Shown piece after piece: positions 1-10,025 of a stretch of DNA of 64,000 bases; the stretch's first letter is position 1; each line of letters begins with the position of its first letter. The translations under genes and the position numbers were made by a program. Under the pieces are notes generated by a model. That model was not told the origin of the DNA and ran no database searches. It was given only the letters and a program-made list of their open reading frames with translations. The DNA comes from Sphingobacterium sp. SGG-5 (GTDB lineage Bacteria > Bacteroidota > Bacteroidia > Sphingobacteriales > Sphingobacteriaceae), in assembly GCF_011043525.1 (NCBI RefSeq), contig NZ_JAAKGO010000006.1, positions 248,001-312,000 of the forward strand, written 5' to 3'.

Positions 1-631
1 ATGAGTCTACACCATCAAAATTAATATATACTTCTCGACCATCCCATTGATTCGGTACGGTAAAATTGCGCCGATATGAACCAACCTCATTTCGATAGAT
101 ATAGGTGGTCCAATTCTGAGGGGGTGTGCGCATCACTCCTCCTTTCCAGTCATTTACTTTGACTTGATGCTGAAAAATAACTTTTTGATTGACATAAATC
201 GGTACTCCATATTTTAGTATACCATTTTTTTGAATACCATATATATTCCAGCTCATTGGCACTGGCACATCATCCCATTGGGATACGTCGAATGTTGTTT
301 TATAAAAATTCTTAGGACGATCATCGGGGGTTTTTACCCAATGAAACTTCCAAGTCCCATTTAAAGACCGCCAGTATGGGCTATGTGCCGGTAATACCTG
401 ACGTGCGTCTTCTCTATTTTGGAATGAAAAGAAATAAGCATGAGGCAATTCTTTATTGAGCGAAAGTGCTTCAGGCGTTTCCCACTCCTTACCAGAAGGA
501 GCATTCATTCTGCCATAACTGAATCCCTCGATGGAGGGATACGAAGACTTTAAGGAAGATTGCGCCTGAACAGTAAAAGTGATAAAAATAATAACGTATA
601 GAAAACAAATAGTTTTGAAGAGATTTTTCAT
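1..631 (-). CDS. GH2 beta-galactosidase-like enzyme, N-terminal part (cut by window start)
   Basis: I translated this on the minus strand from the ATG at 629-631; the frame stays open to position 1, so about 210 residues are visible. It starts with a signal peptide (MKNLFKTICFLYVIIFITF, then VQAQ). The part after residue ~60 has the jelly-roll start of glycoside hydrolase family 2: SLNGTWKFHW, then VPMSWN, YGVPIY and YRRNFTVP, with the NREDAR stretch common in LacZ-type enzymes. The family hydrolyses terminal beta-galactosides, but the catalytic domain lies outside the window, so the exact substrate is open. It lies 53 bp downstream of the HTCS gene on the same strand and may share its transcript. 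A periplasmic or exported enzyme belonging to the adjacent PUL is likely. Confidence 0.85.
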   Translation of the reverse strand, partial: MKNLFKTICFLYVIIFITFTVQAQSSLKSSYPSIEGFSYGRMNAPSGKEWETPEALSLNKELPHAYFFSFQNREDARQVLPAHSPYWRSLNGTWKFHWVKTPDDRPKNFYKTTFDVSQWDDVPVPMSWNIYGIQKNGILKYGVPIYVNQKVIFQHQVKVNDWKGGVMRTPPQNWTTYIYRNEVGSYRRNFTVPNQWDGREVYINFDGVDS

Positions 632-684
632 AAAATGAAACTGATGTAAATGTATAAGGGTATCATAAAACATTGAGATAAACG

Positions 685-3600
685 TTAGTGAGGGTTTATG
701 GGGTACTCCGAAGGATTGACTCCGAAGAGCTTTTTGAATTCCCTACTAAAGTATTTTCTGTCTGAAAATCCCACAGCATAAGCGACTTCACTTATATTCT
801 TATTCGTATTTAAAAGTGTTACTGCTTTTTTTAGGCGGTATTGTTTAATAAAATTATTAACCGAGAGACCTGTGACTGCCTTCAGCTTTTTGTAGAGGAT
901 AGGTGGGCTCATACCTATTTCTTTGGATATAAACTCTACATTAAACTCATTGTTCAGAAGATTACGGTCGATGATTTTCTCCAGACTTCGTAAAAAGTTC
1001 TGATCGATGTCCGATTGTACGGAGAGGTCCCGAATATTAAACTCCTTCCGTTTGTTCGAGGCCAGTTCCAATAGATTTTTGACCGTTAGAAGCAAAACAC
1101 TGGTGTTAAATGGCTTTTGTAGATACACATTGGCGCCATATTTTAAGCCCGATATATGCGAAGTCTCGTTGGTATCTGCGGTCAATAAAATAAGCGGTAT
1201 ATGTGTAGTCAATATATTTGATTTTATCTTTTCACACATGTCGATACCGTTCATCTTAGGCATCATGACGTCCGAGACAATAATGTCCGGAAGGTATTTT
1301 GAAGCCATCAATAATCCTTCTTCCCCATCATAAGCTTTAAGGACATGATAGTGATCCATGAAGAGATTGGCAATTGTTTCAGACAATTCGTGATTATCCT
1401 CGACTAAAAGGAGCGTTTCTTTGTCCAGTTTATTCATGGCGAGCACAGGATCGGTATAATCCTCCTCGTTCCCATCATAAGGGATGGAGATTTGGTTGGA
1501 AAAGTATTTTACTGGAATTCTAATCGTGAAAACCGTAAATTCTTGCTCTTCGATGAGTTGTGCTGTACAGCTGATCTCTCCTTTATGTTGTTCGACAACC
1601 TTTTTGGTTAGGGCCAGGCCTATTCCGGTGCCGATAGTATCCTGAGCTTTCGGATCACGGTAATATTCTTCGAAGATTTTGAATTGATTTTTATCGGATA
1701 TGCCTATCCCATTGTCAGCGATTCGTATCGTATAGTAGCCATCTTCTGTCCTTGCCTCCAGAAAGACAGTTCCCCCATCGTGGCTATATTTCACGGCATT
1801 CGACAGAAGATTGAAGAGCGCTTTGTCAAATTGTTTGGTATCCAATAGAATACTGCCGATGTCTTCGATCTGTTTGATATAAAAGTGTAGATGTTTTGTA
1901 ACTGCGAGATCACTGAAGAGATAAAAGAAGTCCTCTAAATAAGTTTTGATCTGAACAGGTCGCAATATTAAAACTTCTTTTCCGTCATCTATCTTCTTGA
2001 ACTCCAATAATTCATTGACGATACCGAGGAGCTTGTCCGCATTGTTTTTTAAACGCTTTGCCTTCGCCTGGATAACCGGCATATCTTGGGTCGAATGGAT
2101 GATGTCCTCTATCGGAACAGTGATAAGCGTGAGCGGAGTGCGTATCTCGTGTGAGATCTGCGTAAAGAATTTTATCTTTTTTTCATGCTCCTTATCCGAA
2201 TTGATCAACAGTTGTCGTTCGACAATAAACTTAATCATAAAGTGGAGAATAGCGGCTGCGATCAGGATATATAATACATATGCCCACCACGTTCGCCAAA
2301 GTGGGGGCGCGATGTTTATCGCTATTCCCATGGGTACTTCATTCCACACATCGTCATTATTACTGACCATCATCCACAAGGTGTACTTACCAGGAGCAAT
2401 ATTCATATATCGGGCTACAGGATACGGACTTCTTTTCCAATCTTTGTCAAAACCTTCCAATTTATACTTGTATTTGTTTTTTTGAGGTTTAATAAAATTA
2501 GAGGAAGCAAATTCTATCGTAAAGTAATTTTGATCATAGGACAGGTCGATATGGTACGGAATATCGGTGTCGCGTTCCTGTTGCTCTAACAGGACCTCCT
2601 TATCAAAAACAGAGAATTTAGAGAACAGTACCATAGGCGCTTGATTGTTGAATTTGAGCGTTTGCGGATTGAATGTATTGAGCCCTTTAAGAGACGTCAG
2701 GTAGATATGATCATCATCATTGACATAAAATCGTGAGTCTTGGAGAAAATTAGTGGTTAGACCGTCTTCCACTGTCAATACATGAAGTTTCTTTGTGCTG
2801 ATGCTGTAGCGCAAAAGTCCATTGTCACTGCATATCCAGAGGGTGTTGTTCAGATGCAGGGTACGTCCAAATTTAAATAGTGAATTCTCATAGATCAATA
2901 CGGCATCTGTGCCATTGAGGACATAGATATGATGGTCTGTGGATAGCCACAGATCCCCATTGGTGTCGGTTGATAGATAGCGTATAGGCTCCTTTAACCC
3001 TTTGATATGCAATGGTTCAAATTTTTGCTCTGTGTATTTTTTAAATAGCAGATCACCCCTCCATAATGTGAATAGGCCGTCCACACCATTGTCACAGATT
3101 TGTCCTATCAAAGAGTTGGTTTCCTTTAAAAGCGCTGCGTTTTGTCCGTCCCATTGAAATATCCCGTTGTCCGTTCCCAAGAATATGTGGCCACTGGGAT
3201 CTGCCGTTAGGGTATTAATATTATTGGCCCGTGAGTTAGAATGTCCGGGCAAGATGCCGTTTCGGATGTTATAAGTCCGAAGATCGAGAATGCTGAGCCC
3301 ACCATTATGTTGGCCGATATACAATTTGTTGTCCTGCAATAGTAGAGCTTTGACCAGATTGGAAGGCGTCGGAATGTTTTGTGTTTTTCCAGATGCCTTG
3401 TCAATGATCTGCAGGCCCGACTCCTCTGTTCCCACGTAGAGTCTATCCTTGTCTTCTACGATCGAACTGACAATGTCCGACCGTAATCTATAGGTCGAAG
3501 TCAATTCCCCGGTCAGGGTACGAATGGGAAAAGGATTGGGATAGATCGCATTGATCCCTCCGAAATATGTACCTATCCATACGATGTTCTGATTATCCTG

Positions 3601-4521
3601 ATAGATGTCGTAAATAGAATTTTGAGACAAGGACCAAGGTATATTCGTCTCATGTGTGAAATTCGTCATGTGGCCATTCAACGAGATCGTCGTTAATCCT
3701 TTCAATGTACCGACAAAGATCGTGTTGTTTGCTTTGGTGATTTTTCGAATATTATTGCTCAGAAGTGTCGAGGTATTCTCATTTATCTGTTTTAGATATT
3801 GATTGTTGTGGTAGACAAATATCCCGTTGCTGTGGGTGCCTATCCAAGTTTCTCCTTCCTGCGTATATATAGTAGTGATAAAATCATGAGGGAGTGGCAA
3901 TGAAATCTCCAGTTGAGGCTCTTGATCGCCTGATTGTCTATATATTTGTTTACCGATGGCATAAAGGATAGTATTCTCATCGACCAGCGTGACCGTTTGC
4001 GTATTTTGATCCGTAATTCGTTTTTCAATACGGTATTTCTTCTGCTTGCTGTCGAACGTGATGAGGTAGAGTCCTTCCGAAGAAGCTACAAAAGTCTTTC
4101 CCTTACTCACCTTGATATCGTTGACCTGCCTATTGATTAGACTCTGGTTTTTCGAAACAATGTATTTCTGCGACGAAACATTGTATATCAACAGACTGTA
4201 TGCGGTACCCAAGAAGATGTTGTTATGTTCGTCTATAGCAATTTTGTTTAAATACTCTCCGGCTGTGAATGTGCTGTCGTTTTCAAATATATTCTTTATA
4301 CTGCGTGAGTCGTATACATACAATTTTTCTTTACCGCCAAACCAGAGCCGACCCTCCTTGTCCTGAGCTATGCTGAGGATGCTTTGATTGTCCAGTAGAT
4401 CTTTGTTCTGCAAATGATGGAATTTGAGATTTTGACCAATGCAGATGCCACACGACCAGAAGGAGAGAACTCCTGTCAGGAGAGAAATAACAATAGCACT
4501 TTTAAGAGGATTCATGAGCAT
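685..4521 (-). CDS. Hybrid two-component system sensor kinase/response regulator (HTCS)
   Basis: This 1278-residue one-protein signalling system senses glycan fragments in the periplasm and activates the neighbouring PUL. In order: signal peptide (1-30); two beta-propellers of Reg_prop repeats (about 35-640); Y_Y_Y domain (about 650-735, with KYKYKLEGFDKDW); one membrane helix (about 744-765, WWAYVLYILIAAAIL); HisKA with SHEIRTPL, phosphoacceptor His at about 791; HATPase (NLLSNAVKYS, ADNGIGI, GTGIGLAL); receiver with SDVMMPKMNG, Asp at about 1084 and the later lysine in LQKPF; and AraC-type DNA-binding helices (about 1175-1275, ending FGVNPSEY). All key residues are present, so it should be active. 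Divergent placement from the SusC gene across a 322-bp control region is typical of HTCS-regulated PULs. Two ATGs (4521 and 4515) are equally plausible starts. Confidence 0.95.
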   Translation of the reverse strand: MLMNPLKSAIVISLLTGVLSFWSCGICIGQNLKFHHLQNKDLLDNQSILSIAQDKEGRLWFGGKEKLYVYDSRSIKNIFENDSTFTAGEYLNKIAIDEHNNIFLGTAYSLLIYNVSSQKYIVSKNQSLINRQVNDIKVSKGKTFVASSEGLYLITFDSKQKKYRIEKRITDQNTQTVTLVDENTILYAIGKQIYRQSGDQEPQLEISLPLPHDFITTIYTQEGETWIGTHSNGIFVYHNNQYLKQINENTSTLLSNNIRKITKANNTIFVGTLKGLTTISLNGHMTNFTHETNIPWSLSQNSIYDIYQDNQNIVWIGTYFGGINAIYPNPFPIRTLTGELTSTYRLRSDIVSSIVEDKDRLYVGTEESGLQIIDKASGKTQNIPTPSNLVKALLLQDNKLYIGQHNGGLSILDLRTYNIRNGILPGHSNSRANNINTLTADPSGHIFLGTDNGIFQWDGQNAALLKETNSLIGQICDNGVDGLFTLWRGDLLFKKYTEQKFEPLHIKGLKEPIRYLSTDTNGDLWLSTDHHIYVLNGTDAVLIYENSLFKFGRTLHLNNTLWICSDNGLLRYSISTKKLHVLTVEDGLTTNFLQDSRFYVNDDDHIYLTSLKGLNTFNPQTLKFNNQAPMVLFSKFSVFDKEVLLEQQERDTDIPYHIDLSYDQNYFTIEFASSNFIKPQKNKYKYKLEGFDKDWKRSPYPVARYMNIAPGKYTLWMMVSNNDDVWNEVPMGIAINIAPPLWRTWWAYVLYILIAAAILHFMIKFIVERQLLINSDKEHEKKIKFFTQISHEIRTPLTLITVPIEDIIHSTQDMPVIQAKAKRLKNNADKLLGIVNELLEFKKIDDGKEVLILRPVQIKTYLEDFFYLFSDLAVTKHLHFYIKQIEDIGSILLDTKQFDKALFNLLSNAVKYSHDGGTVFLEARTEDGYYTIRIADNGIGISDKNQFKIFEEYYRDPKAQDTIGTGIGLALTKKVVEQHKGEISCTAQLIEEQEFTVFTIRIPVKYFSNQISIPYDGNEEDYTDPVLAMNKLDKETLLLVEDNHELSETIANLFMDHYHVLKAYDGEEGLLMASKYLPDIIVSDVMMPKMNGIDMCEKIKSNILTTHIPLILLTADTNETSHISGLKYGANVYLQKPFNTSVLLLTVKNLLELASNKRKEFNIRDLSVQSDIDQNFLRSLEKIIDRNLLNNEFNVEFISKEIGMSPPILYKKLKAVTGLSVNNFIKQYRLKKAVTLLNTNKNISEVAYAVGFSDRKYFSREFKKLFGVNPSEYPINPH

Positions 4522-4843
4522 AATAGGCTGTCTGTTTCGACAATTTACGTGTCGTATATGTAAAAATATGCTTTTTTGAATAGATTATCGATCATAACAG
4601 ACCTCAGTCTCATTTATTTAAGATTTTACCCCTATATGTTTAAGATTTTACCCCTCGAGGGTAGAAATTTTAATCGTTATTTGTGCTATCCAAAGTTGTC
4701 GAATATTAGTGTCACAGTAAAACTTCGATATACTTTGAAGATACCTAAAATGTGAGATGGCCTAAAAAATGACAGTCTATAGCCACCTTGATTTGATAAA
4801 AAGAGAATGCAAATAATACCTATTTATTAATACTTGAAATAGA
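4522..4843. promoter_or_regulatory. Divergent control region between HTCS and the first SusC gene
   Basis: This 322-bp AT-rich stretch has no credible gene. It separates the minus-strand HTCS from the plus-strand PUL, so both promoters should lie here. It holds an exact 17-bp direct repeat (4617-4633 and 4639-4655), followed directly by the palindrome CCCTCGAGGG (4652-4661). A TATACTTTG stretch at about 4731-4739 resembles the Bacteroidota -7 box TAnnTTTG but does not match exactly, and I could not fix the transcription start. Confidence 0.6.
4617..4655. repeat. Two-copy direct repeat, probable HTCS operator
   Basis: TTTAAGATTTTACCCCT occurs twice without mismatch at 4617-4633 and 4639-4655, a 22-bp period (about two helical turns). 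Direct repeats spaced by two turns suit a dimeric AraC-type output domain, and the position about 190 bp upstream of the SusC start suits an activator site. The binding protein is inferred from the neighbouring HTCS gene. Confidence 0.6.
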
Positions 4844-7789
4844 ATGAAATTAATCTGTACTTCATTAAGGTCTGTTTCCGCAGTTGCCCTCTATATGCTA
4901 CTATCTTTGTCGGTTACTGCCGCGGGAGTGTCACATGCGGGCACCTTGGGGCAACAAGATACCGTCAAGCTGTCTTTAGAGGATTCGTTGAAGATTGCAT
5001 CCAAGCTTAATTCACCCTATGCGAATTTAGGTTCTTACGATACGGTCCGTATTGATCAGGTCGACAAGTTACCTTTGATTTCTTTGCAACAAATGTTAAA
5101 AGGAAAGTCCAATAGCCTGTATGTACAGGAGAGCAATGGGGAACCCGGCGTAGAGCAGTTGATGTATTTGAGAGGGTTGAGTTTTCCAATTTTGAATGCA
5201 AGTACAGGAGACGATTTGCAGCCTCAGGTCTATATCAATGGTGTGCCTGTGACGACGGTCAACCCATTTGTGTATGATGTACAACAGTTCAAAAGCACCA
5301 AGATTGGCCCTGCAACGAATGTATTTGCCGGGATCAATATCAACAATATCGAGCGTATAGAAGTGATAAAAGATCCGTTGAACTTGGCGAAGCTGGGACC
5401 CTATGCCTCCAATGGTGCAATATGGATAAAGACCAAAGGAGCCAAAGCAGGGCGTAATGATATCACGGTCAATGCCTACACTGGAATAGGAGCCAAGCCA
5501 GCAATCATTCCAACCAACGCCTATTATGAAAACCTGTTTAGACAACAATTTTATGATAAGTATGCCGATTTGGATCAAAGATTGAAATACCCTTCCTTTT
5601 TGGCCGATTCGACCAATACCCATTACTATGGCCCATCCGACTGGTCGGACAGGTACTACCACGCTGCTCCCTTATACAACGTAGATTTTGGGTTGTCGGG
5701 AGGTTCTGAGCGTGCCAATTTTAGATTCTTTGGGGGCCATACCCGTAATTCTAATCCCGCAGATGCCACAAACCTCAAAGCCTATAATGCCAGCTTTGCG
5801 ATCAATATGGCTCCTTTTACCTGGTGGACAGTCTCCGGGATGATCAATGGCAAATTGACCGACCGTGGTCGCAACAAAAACATGCGGGATAGACTGGAAG
5901 AGATGCGTTACTTGCCAGATCTCAGTGTTCCTATCCCTCCTAATGGAGCGGTTTATCAAAACTTGCTGGATGAATATAAAAAATCCATAGATGATAATTT
6001 ATCTACCGTTATCCAGGGAGACATTCTGTTCACATTAAACCATGCCGGTTATTTTTTAAATTCAAGATTGTCCTATGATTATAGCGAAGGCAGGAGAGAT
6101 CTCTTTTATCCTTCTACGATGTTGGAAGGAAATAATTACGCATCCCGTTACTTTGGATACAGCGAGCGTGTATATTTCAATAACTTTTTGAAAAGGAATT
6201 TTGAGCTTTCACATAACTCAGCTCTGGATGTTGAAGTCGGACAGACACTATCCTTTGATGTGTACAAATACAACTACTCATATGGATACAGAGGGCCAAG
6301 TGATTTTATCAAAGTTTTTGTCGTGAGTGGTAAAACCTCTGATGCCAATTATCTTAAACCCATATCCGGAGAAATCTACCGCAATACCGACAAAGAACGC
6401 ATACGGATAGCTTCTTATTATAGTCATATCGGCTATACACTCGAGGCCTTGAAAGTCGATGCGCTGTTGCGTTATGACGGTGCTTCCAATATACAGCCGG
6501 ACAGCCGCTGGATATTTTCACCGGCCTTCAAAGCTGGATATACCTTTATAGACCAGGGCGATCAGTTATTCAACCATTTGAAGTTGAGTGCTTCCTGGAG
6601 CCAGTTTGGCAAATCCTTGCTGGACGACCGTTTTAGCAGAGGACCTCAATATCGCGTTGACATTGGTTGGGACAACGAAGTCAATATCCCTTCTTTTAAT
6701 GGCTTTGCAGTTATCTCACGACCCTATTCACAAGGCTGGGTGGGGTATGATGTCAAATGGCCTATTACCCGGCAGGCCGATGTGACCTTGAGTACGGCCT
6801 TGGGACAGGATCGGGTCCAATTGGATCTGAGTATCTTCCAAAAAGACGACATCGATCAGATACTTAGCGTGCCCATAGCTTCAGAGTTTGGGTATGTGGG
6901 CGCGTATGCCAATGGTCTGAATGTGAGAAACAGAGGTGTAGAGCTGGGGCTTGGTGCTCGTGTACTGAAAGATACCAAATTGGGGTGGAATACACATCTT
7001 AACCTCAACCATACCGTCAATAAACTCACCGCACTACCTAAAGGGAATGATCAGCTGATCTTGGGAGACCGTGTGCTGAAGGTAGGCGACCGTATCGATA
7101 ACTTTTGGATCTTAGAAGGATCAGGAGCATATGAGTATCTCTCGGAAGTACCGCTGATGGACGGACAGCGCCTGACGGCAGACGGTATAGCCTTGGGAGT
7201 AGGCGATCCAAAATGGATCGACCAGAACAACGATGGTAGAATAGATCAGAAGGACCGTGTACTCAAAGGACAGCGTATGCCCAAACTATTTGGCTCTTTC
7301 AACAACAACTTTTCATACAAAAACTTCTCCCTGAATGTAGACCTCTACTTTGCATTAGGCCATTCGGCACTCAATCAGCGTTCGGCTAATGTATACGATT
7401 TTATCAATCTGGAGAATAGAAATGACATCAACTCGGTACGAGAGATTTTCTTTTGGCAGCAGGATGTCGATATCAGCAGATACCCGGTCTACAACCCTTG
7501 GAGCGGCACGAATCCTTATCGGCTACAGCAGGATTTTTTTCTGGAGCGGCTCGACTACATGAAATTACGTTCCTTGACGCTGGCTTATAACTTTCCGGTA
7601 GGCCATGCGACAGATGGCATATTCAATAAATTCACCCGTGTGACCGTCTATGCTACAGGCAACAACCTGTACACCTGGACCAAATTTTCGGGTACCGACC
7701 CCGAGCTAATTACGTCGATGAGTAACTATTCAGGGTATGCTTTGCCGATGGTCAAGTCGTTTACCCTAGGATTTCAATTAGGTTTATAA
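4844..7789 (+). CDS. SusC/RagA-family TonB-dependent outer-membrane transporter, short N-terminus
   Basis: At 981 residues it is the first gene of the PUL and should form the outer-membrane barrel that pairs with the next gene's SusD lipoprotein. A signal peptide is followed by a plug-like region: KLPLISLQQMLKGK is the usual 'plug start', and KDPLNLAKLGPYASNGAIWI (about 177-196) stands where family members have LKDASATALYGSRGANGV. The barrel ends in an aromatic-rich strand with final residues FQLGL. The usual carboxypeptidase-D-like extension is absent, and so is a DEVVVVGYG-type TonB-box segment, both of which the second SusC of this locus has. It may be a specialised partner of that SusC. 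The start is supported by a clear signal sequence right after it. Confidence 0.9.
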   Translation: MKLICTSLRSVSAVALYMLLSLSVTAAGVSHAGTLGQQDTVKLSLEDSLKIASKLNSPYANLGSYDTVRIDQVDKLPLISLQQMLKGKSNSLYVQESNGEPGVEQLMYLRGLSFPILNASTGDDLQPQVYINGVPVTTVNPFVYDVQQFKSTKIGPATNVFAGININNIERIEVIKDPLNLAKLGPYASNGAIWIKTKGAKAGRNDITVNAYTGIGAKPAIIPTNAYYENLFRQQFYDKYADLDQRLKYPSFLADSTNTHYYGPSDWSDRYYHAAPLYNVDFGLSGGSERANFRFFGGHTRNSNPADATNLKAYNASFAINMAPFTWWTVSGMINGKLTDRGRNKNMRDRLEEMRYLPDLSVPIPPNGAVYQNLLDEYKKSIDDNLSTVIQGDILFTLNHAGYFLNSRLSYDYSEGRRDLFYPSTMLEGNNYASRYFGYSERVYFNNFLKRNFELSHNSALDVEVGQTLSFDVYKYNYSYGYRGPSDFIKVFVVSGKTSDANYLKPISGEIYRNTDKERIRIASYYSHIGYTLEALKVDALLRYDGASNIQPDSRWIFSPAFKAGYTFIDQGDQLFNHLKLSASWSQFGKSLLDDRFSRGPQYRVDIGWDNEVNIPSFNGFAVISRPYSQGWVGYDVKWPITRQADVTLSTALGQDRVQLDLSIFQKDDIDQILSVPIASEFGYVGAYANGLNVRNRGVELGLGARVLKDTKLGWNTHLNLNHTVNKLTALPKGNDQLILGDRVLKVGDRIDNFWILEGSGAYEYLSEVPLMDGQRLTADGIALGVGDPKWIDQNNDGRIDQKDRVLKGQRMPKLFGSFNNNFSYKNFSLNVDLYFALGHSALNQRSANVYDFINLENRNDINSVREIFFWQQDVDISRYPVYNPWSGTNPYRLQQDFFLERLDYMKLRSLTLAYNFPVGHATDGIFNKFTRVTVYATGNNLYTWTKFSGTDPELITSMSNYSGYALPMVKSFTLGFQLGL

Positions 7790-7800
7790 TATTACATACT

Positions 7801-9327
7801 ATGAAGTTGTCAAGATATATATTACACCTGCTATTATTAGCCATTTCGTATCAAAGTCTGGTGTCCTGTAACAAGACATTAGACGTACCTTCGGAGCGTT
7901 TCTCTCCGGAAGAAAACCACTGGCGGACGATTCAGGACTCGCGGGCAGGACTATTGGGCATTTATTCGTTAATGCGTACAGCTACTACCGCCAATAATGC
8001 ACATTGGATGTACGGAGACCTGCGTCAGGGAGATTTTACTTCCTTCAATCGGAAAGATCTGGAAGCGATCATTCACGGGAATCTCAATTCGTCCTTCGAC
8101 CTGTTGCAGCGGCTGTCCGACTGGCGCAGGTTTTATGCGGTGATCAACGCAGCCAATCTATTTTTGGAAAAAGTACCTCAAGTGCTGGAGTCCGATAGAT
8201 TGTACACCGAGGAAAATATGATCTTGGATAGAGCGCAGGCCCGTGTTCTTCGCGCTTTCGCTTATTATTATGCCATGCGTATCTGGGGAGATGTGCCTCT
8301 TATCATACGTTCGCACGATAATGGTTCTTTTCCACAGATTGAAACCACAGATCAGCGAGTTGTCCTAGACTTCCTGATCCAGGATATAGAGAGCGTGTTG
8401 GATCAGCTTCCTTATCGTTATGGTGTATCACCTGTGTCTTATTATGGTTATTTTGATGCGCAGCGTTGGACCGGTGTACTCATGAACAAAGTGTCAGCCT
8501 ATGCCCTCTTGGCTCATATGTCTGCTCTCAAGGAAGATTACTTGTCTGTAGAGCGCTATACACGTCTGCTTTTCAATGATTATTCCAAGCTGGCCAACGG
8601 AATAGACTACCTGTCTACAGGGACCTTGACAGCTGCTGGTCAGAATAGTTTCTTCTCCGGTACGAGGGTCGGACACCTGATCGGTTTTGGCTTTAGTTAT
8701 GACTTTGGAGAAGCAACGACAGACGGCCATATCGAGAGTTTGACGTTGGCCTCGCCGATTATTTCCAAAACCTCACCGGATATCTATGTGGACAAGGACG
8801 CCATCAATATGATTTTTGACGAGCCGGGTGACGTGCGGTATGGTGTGGATACCCTGACGGGAGAACTTCGGACAGCCTACTTTGTCAACGTCAATGGCGA
8901 GACTCCTGTATTCAGTAAGATCAAAGCCCTTGTGGTCGATGATGGAACCTATGCGAAATACTCGTCGGCCATGGTGTTTACCCGTTTGGAGGAGATGGCC
9001 CTATTGCGTGCGGAAGCACTTGCTGTCCTCAAGCGGGGAGATGATGCTGTGGCAATGTTGAACAATATACGTAGTCGCCGTGGGTTGAGGTTATACAATG
9101 GCCCAGGCAAGACGGATGATGAGATCTTGGATGCGATTTTCGGAGAGAGACGCCGAGAGCTGATGGGCGAAGGTTGGAGATGGTACGATCTGGTACGTTA
9201 TCACAAGATTAAGAAAGATGATGCAGCCTTCAACGATCTGATTGCGAATGGTGGTATATACTGGCCGATAGCACAAAGCGTGTTGGATAATAACAAGAGT
9301 TTGAAACAGAACCCCTATTGGGATTAA
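7801..9327 (+). CDS. SusD/RagB-family surface glycan-binding lipoprotein
   Basis: This 508-residue lipoprotein (lipobox LVSC, Cys23) begins 11 bp after its SusC. SusD proteins form the lid of the SusC barrel and bind the glycan at the cell surface. The helical TPR-rich fold is suggested by RAQARVLRAFAYYYAMRIWGD at about 145-165 (first helix pair with the conserved GDVPLI) and RLEEMALLRAEALAVL near 395-410. The C-terminus has the usual family pattern GERRRELMGEG-WRWYDLVRY and ends NPYWD. It is full length for the family. The ligand cannot be read from sequence. Confidence 0.92.
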   Translation: MKLSRYILHLLLLAISYQSLVSCNKTLDVPSERFSPEENHWRTIQDSRAGLLGIYSLMRTATTANNAHWMYGDLRQGDFTSFNRKDLEAIIHGNLNSSFDLLQRLSDWRRFYAVINAANLFLEKVPQVLESDRLYTEENMILDRAQARVLRAFAYYYAMRIWGDVPLIIRSHDNGSFPQIETTDQRVVLDFLIQDIESVLDQLPYRYGVSPVSYYGYFDAQRWTGVLMNKVSAYALLAHMSALKEDYLSVERYTRLLFNDYSKLANGIDYLSTGTLTAAGQNSFFSGTRVGHLIGFGFSYDFGEATTDGHIESLTLASPIISKTSPDIYVDKDAINMIFDEPGDVRYGVDTLTGELRTAYFVNVNGETPVFSKIKALVVDDGTYAKYSSAMVFTRLEEMALLRAEALAVLKRGDDAVAMLNNIRSRRGLRLYNGPGKTDDEILDAIFGERRRELMGEGWRWYDLVRYHKIKKDDAAFNDLIANGGIYWPIAQSVLDNNKSLKQNPYWD

Positions 9328-9348
9328 CAAGGATAATAAGGTATACAA

Positions 9349-10020
9349 ATGAAAGTATTTCAATATACATTTTGGTTGGCATGCACCTGGATAGGTTTGC
9401 TTTTCACCTCCTGCGAAAAGTCGAACACTTATTTTAAGGATTTCGAGATTTCGACTACCGAATTTGATGGCAGTACCTGGGATTATATCTATTCGCAGTA
9501 CGGTGTGTACGACTCGCTGGTGATGGCTATAGAGCGTTACCCCGACTTAAAGAACTACTTGCAGACATCCGACGGGATGACATTGTTTGCACCCAACAAC
9601 CGTGGGTTTGAGCTATCACTGGCGACCCTAAACAGGGTACGGGTAGAGGGAAATAAAAAGCCCCTGTATCTGGAAGATCTCGACGAGGAGCTACTGGAGC
9701 GTCTGCTTTGTTACTATATCATCCAGGGGGCTTACAATACCGAATCTATAGCCAACCTGAGGGACGGTAAGTTTGTGTACGGCTACAAGTATGAGTACCA
9801 GATGCACATGCAATATCAGAATACAGCCGCATCGGGACTGGTCGAATTTGGTCCCCAGCAGATCATATTCAGCGATACCAATGGGAGTAGGTTCCATCAG
9901 TTTTGGACAAGAACAACCACAGCATCCATCAATGTCAAGACCCGCAACGGCTATGTCCACATGCTGACACCAGGACATGATTTTGGATTTAACAAGCTTA
10001 TTAAACTGTTTAATAATTAG
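9349..10020 (+). CDS. Fasciclin (FAS1)-domain lipoprotein
   Basis: A 223-residue lipoprotein (Cys22 in FTSC) that is nearly all one FAS1 domain: the H1-type motif TLFAPNNRGF at about 80-90 and the H2-type end YVHMLTPGHDFGF near 203-215. FAS1 domains usually mediate adhesion or protein-protein contact. It lies 21 bp after SusD and 5 bp before the next gene. A second FAS1 lipoprotein occupies the same slot in the following Sus module (15819-16517), so a role as accessory subunit of the surface SusCD complex is a reasonable inference. No enzyme motif is present. Confidence 0.85.
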   Translation: MKVFQYTFWLACTWIGLLFTSCEKSNTYFKDFEISTTEFDGSTWDYIYSQYGVYDSLVMAIERYPDLKNYLQTSDGMTLFAPNNRGFELSLATLNRVRVEGNKKPLYLEDLDEELLERLLCYYIIQGAYNTESIANLRDGKFVYGYKYEYQMHMQYQNTAASGLVEFGPQQIIFSDTNGSRFHQFWTRTTTASINVKTRNGYVHMLTPGHDFGFNKLIKLFNN

Positions 10021-10025
10021 CGTTT

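Noticed and set aside
4731..4739. TATACTTTG as the SusC promoter -7 box
   Set aside because: It does not match TAnnTTTG exactly (AT instead of TA) and no -33 element fits; kept only as a remark in the control-region entry.
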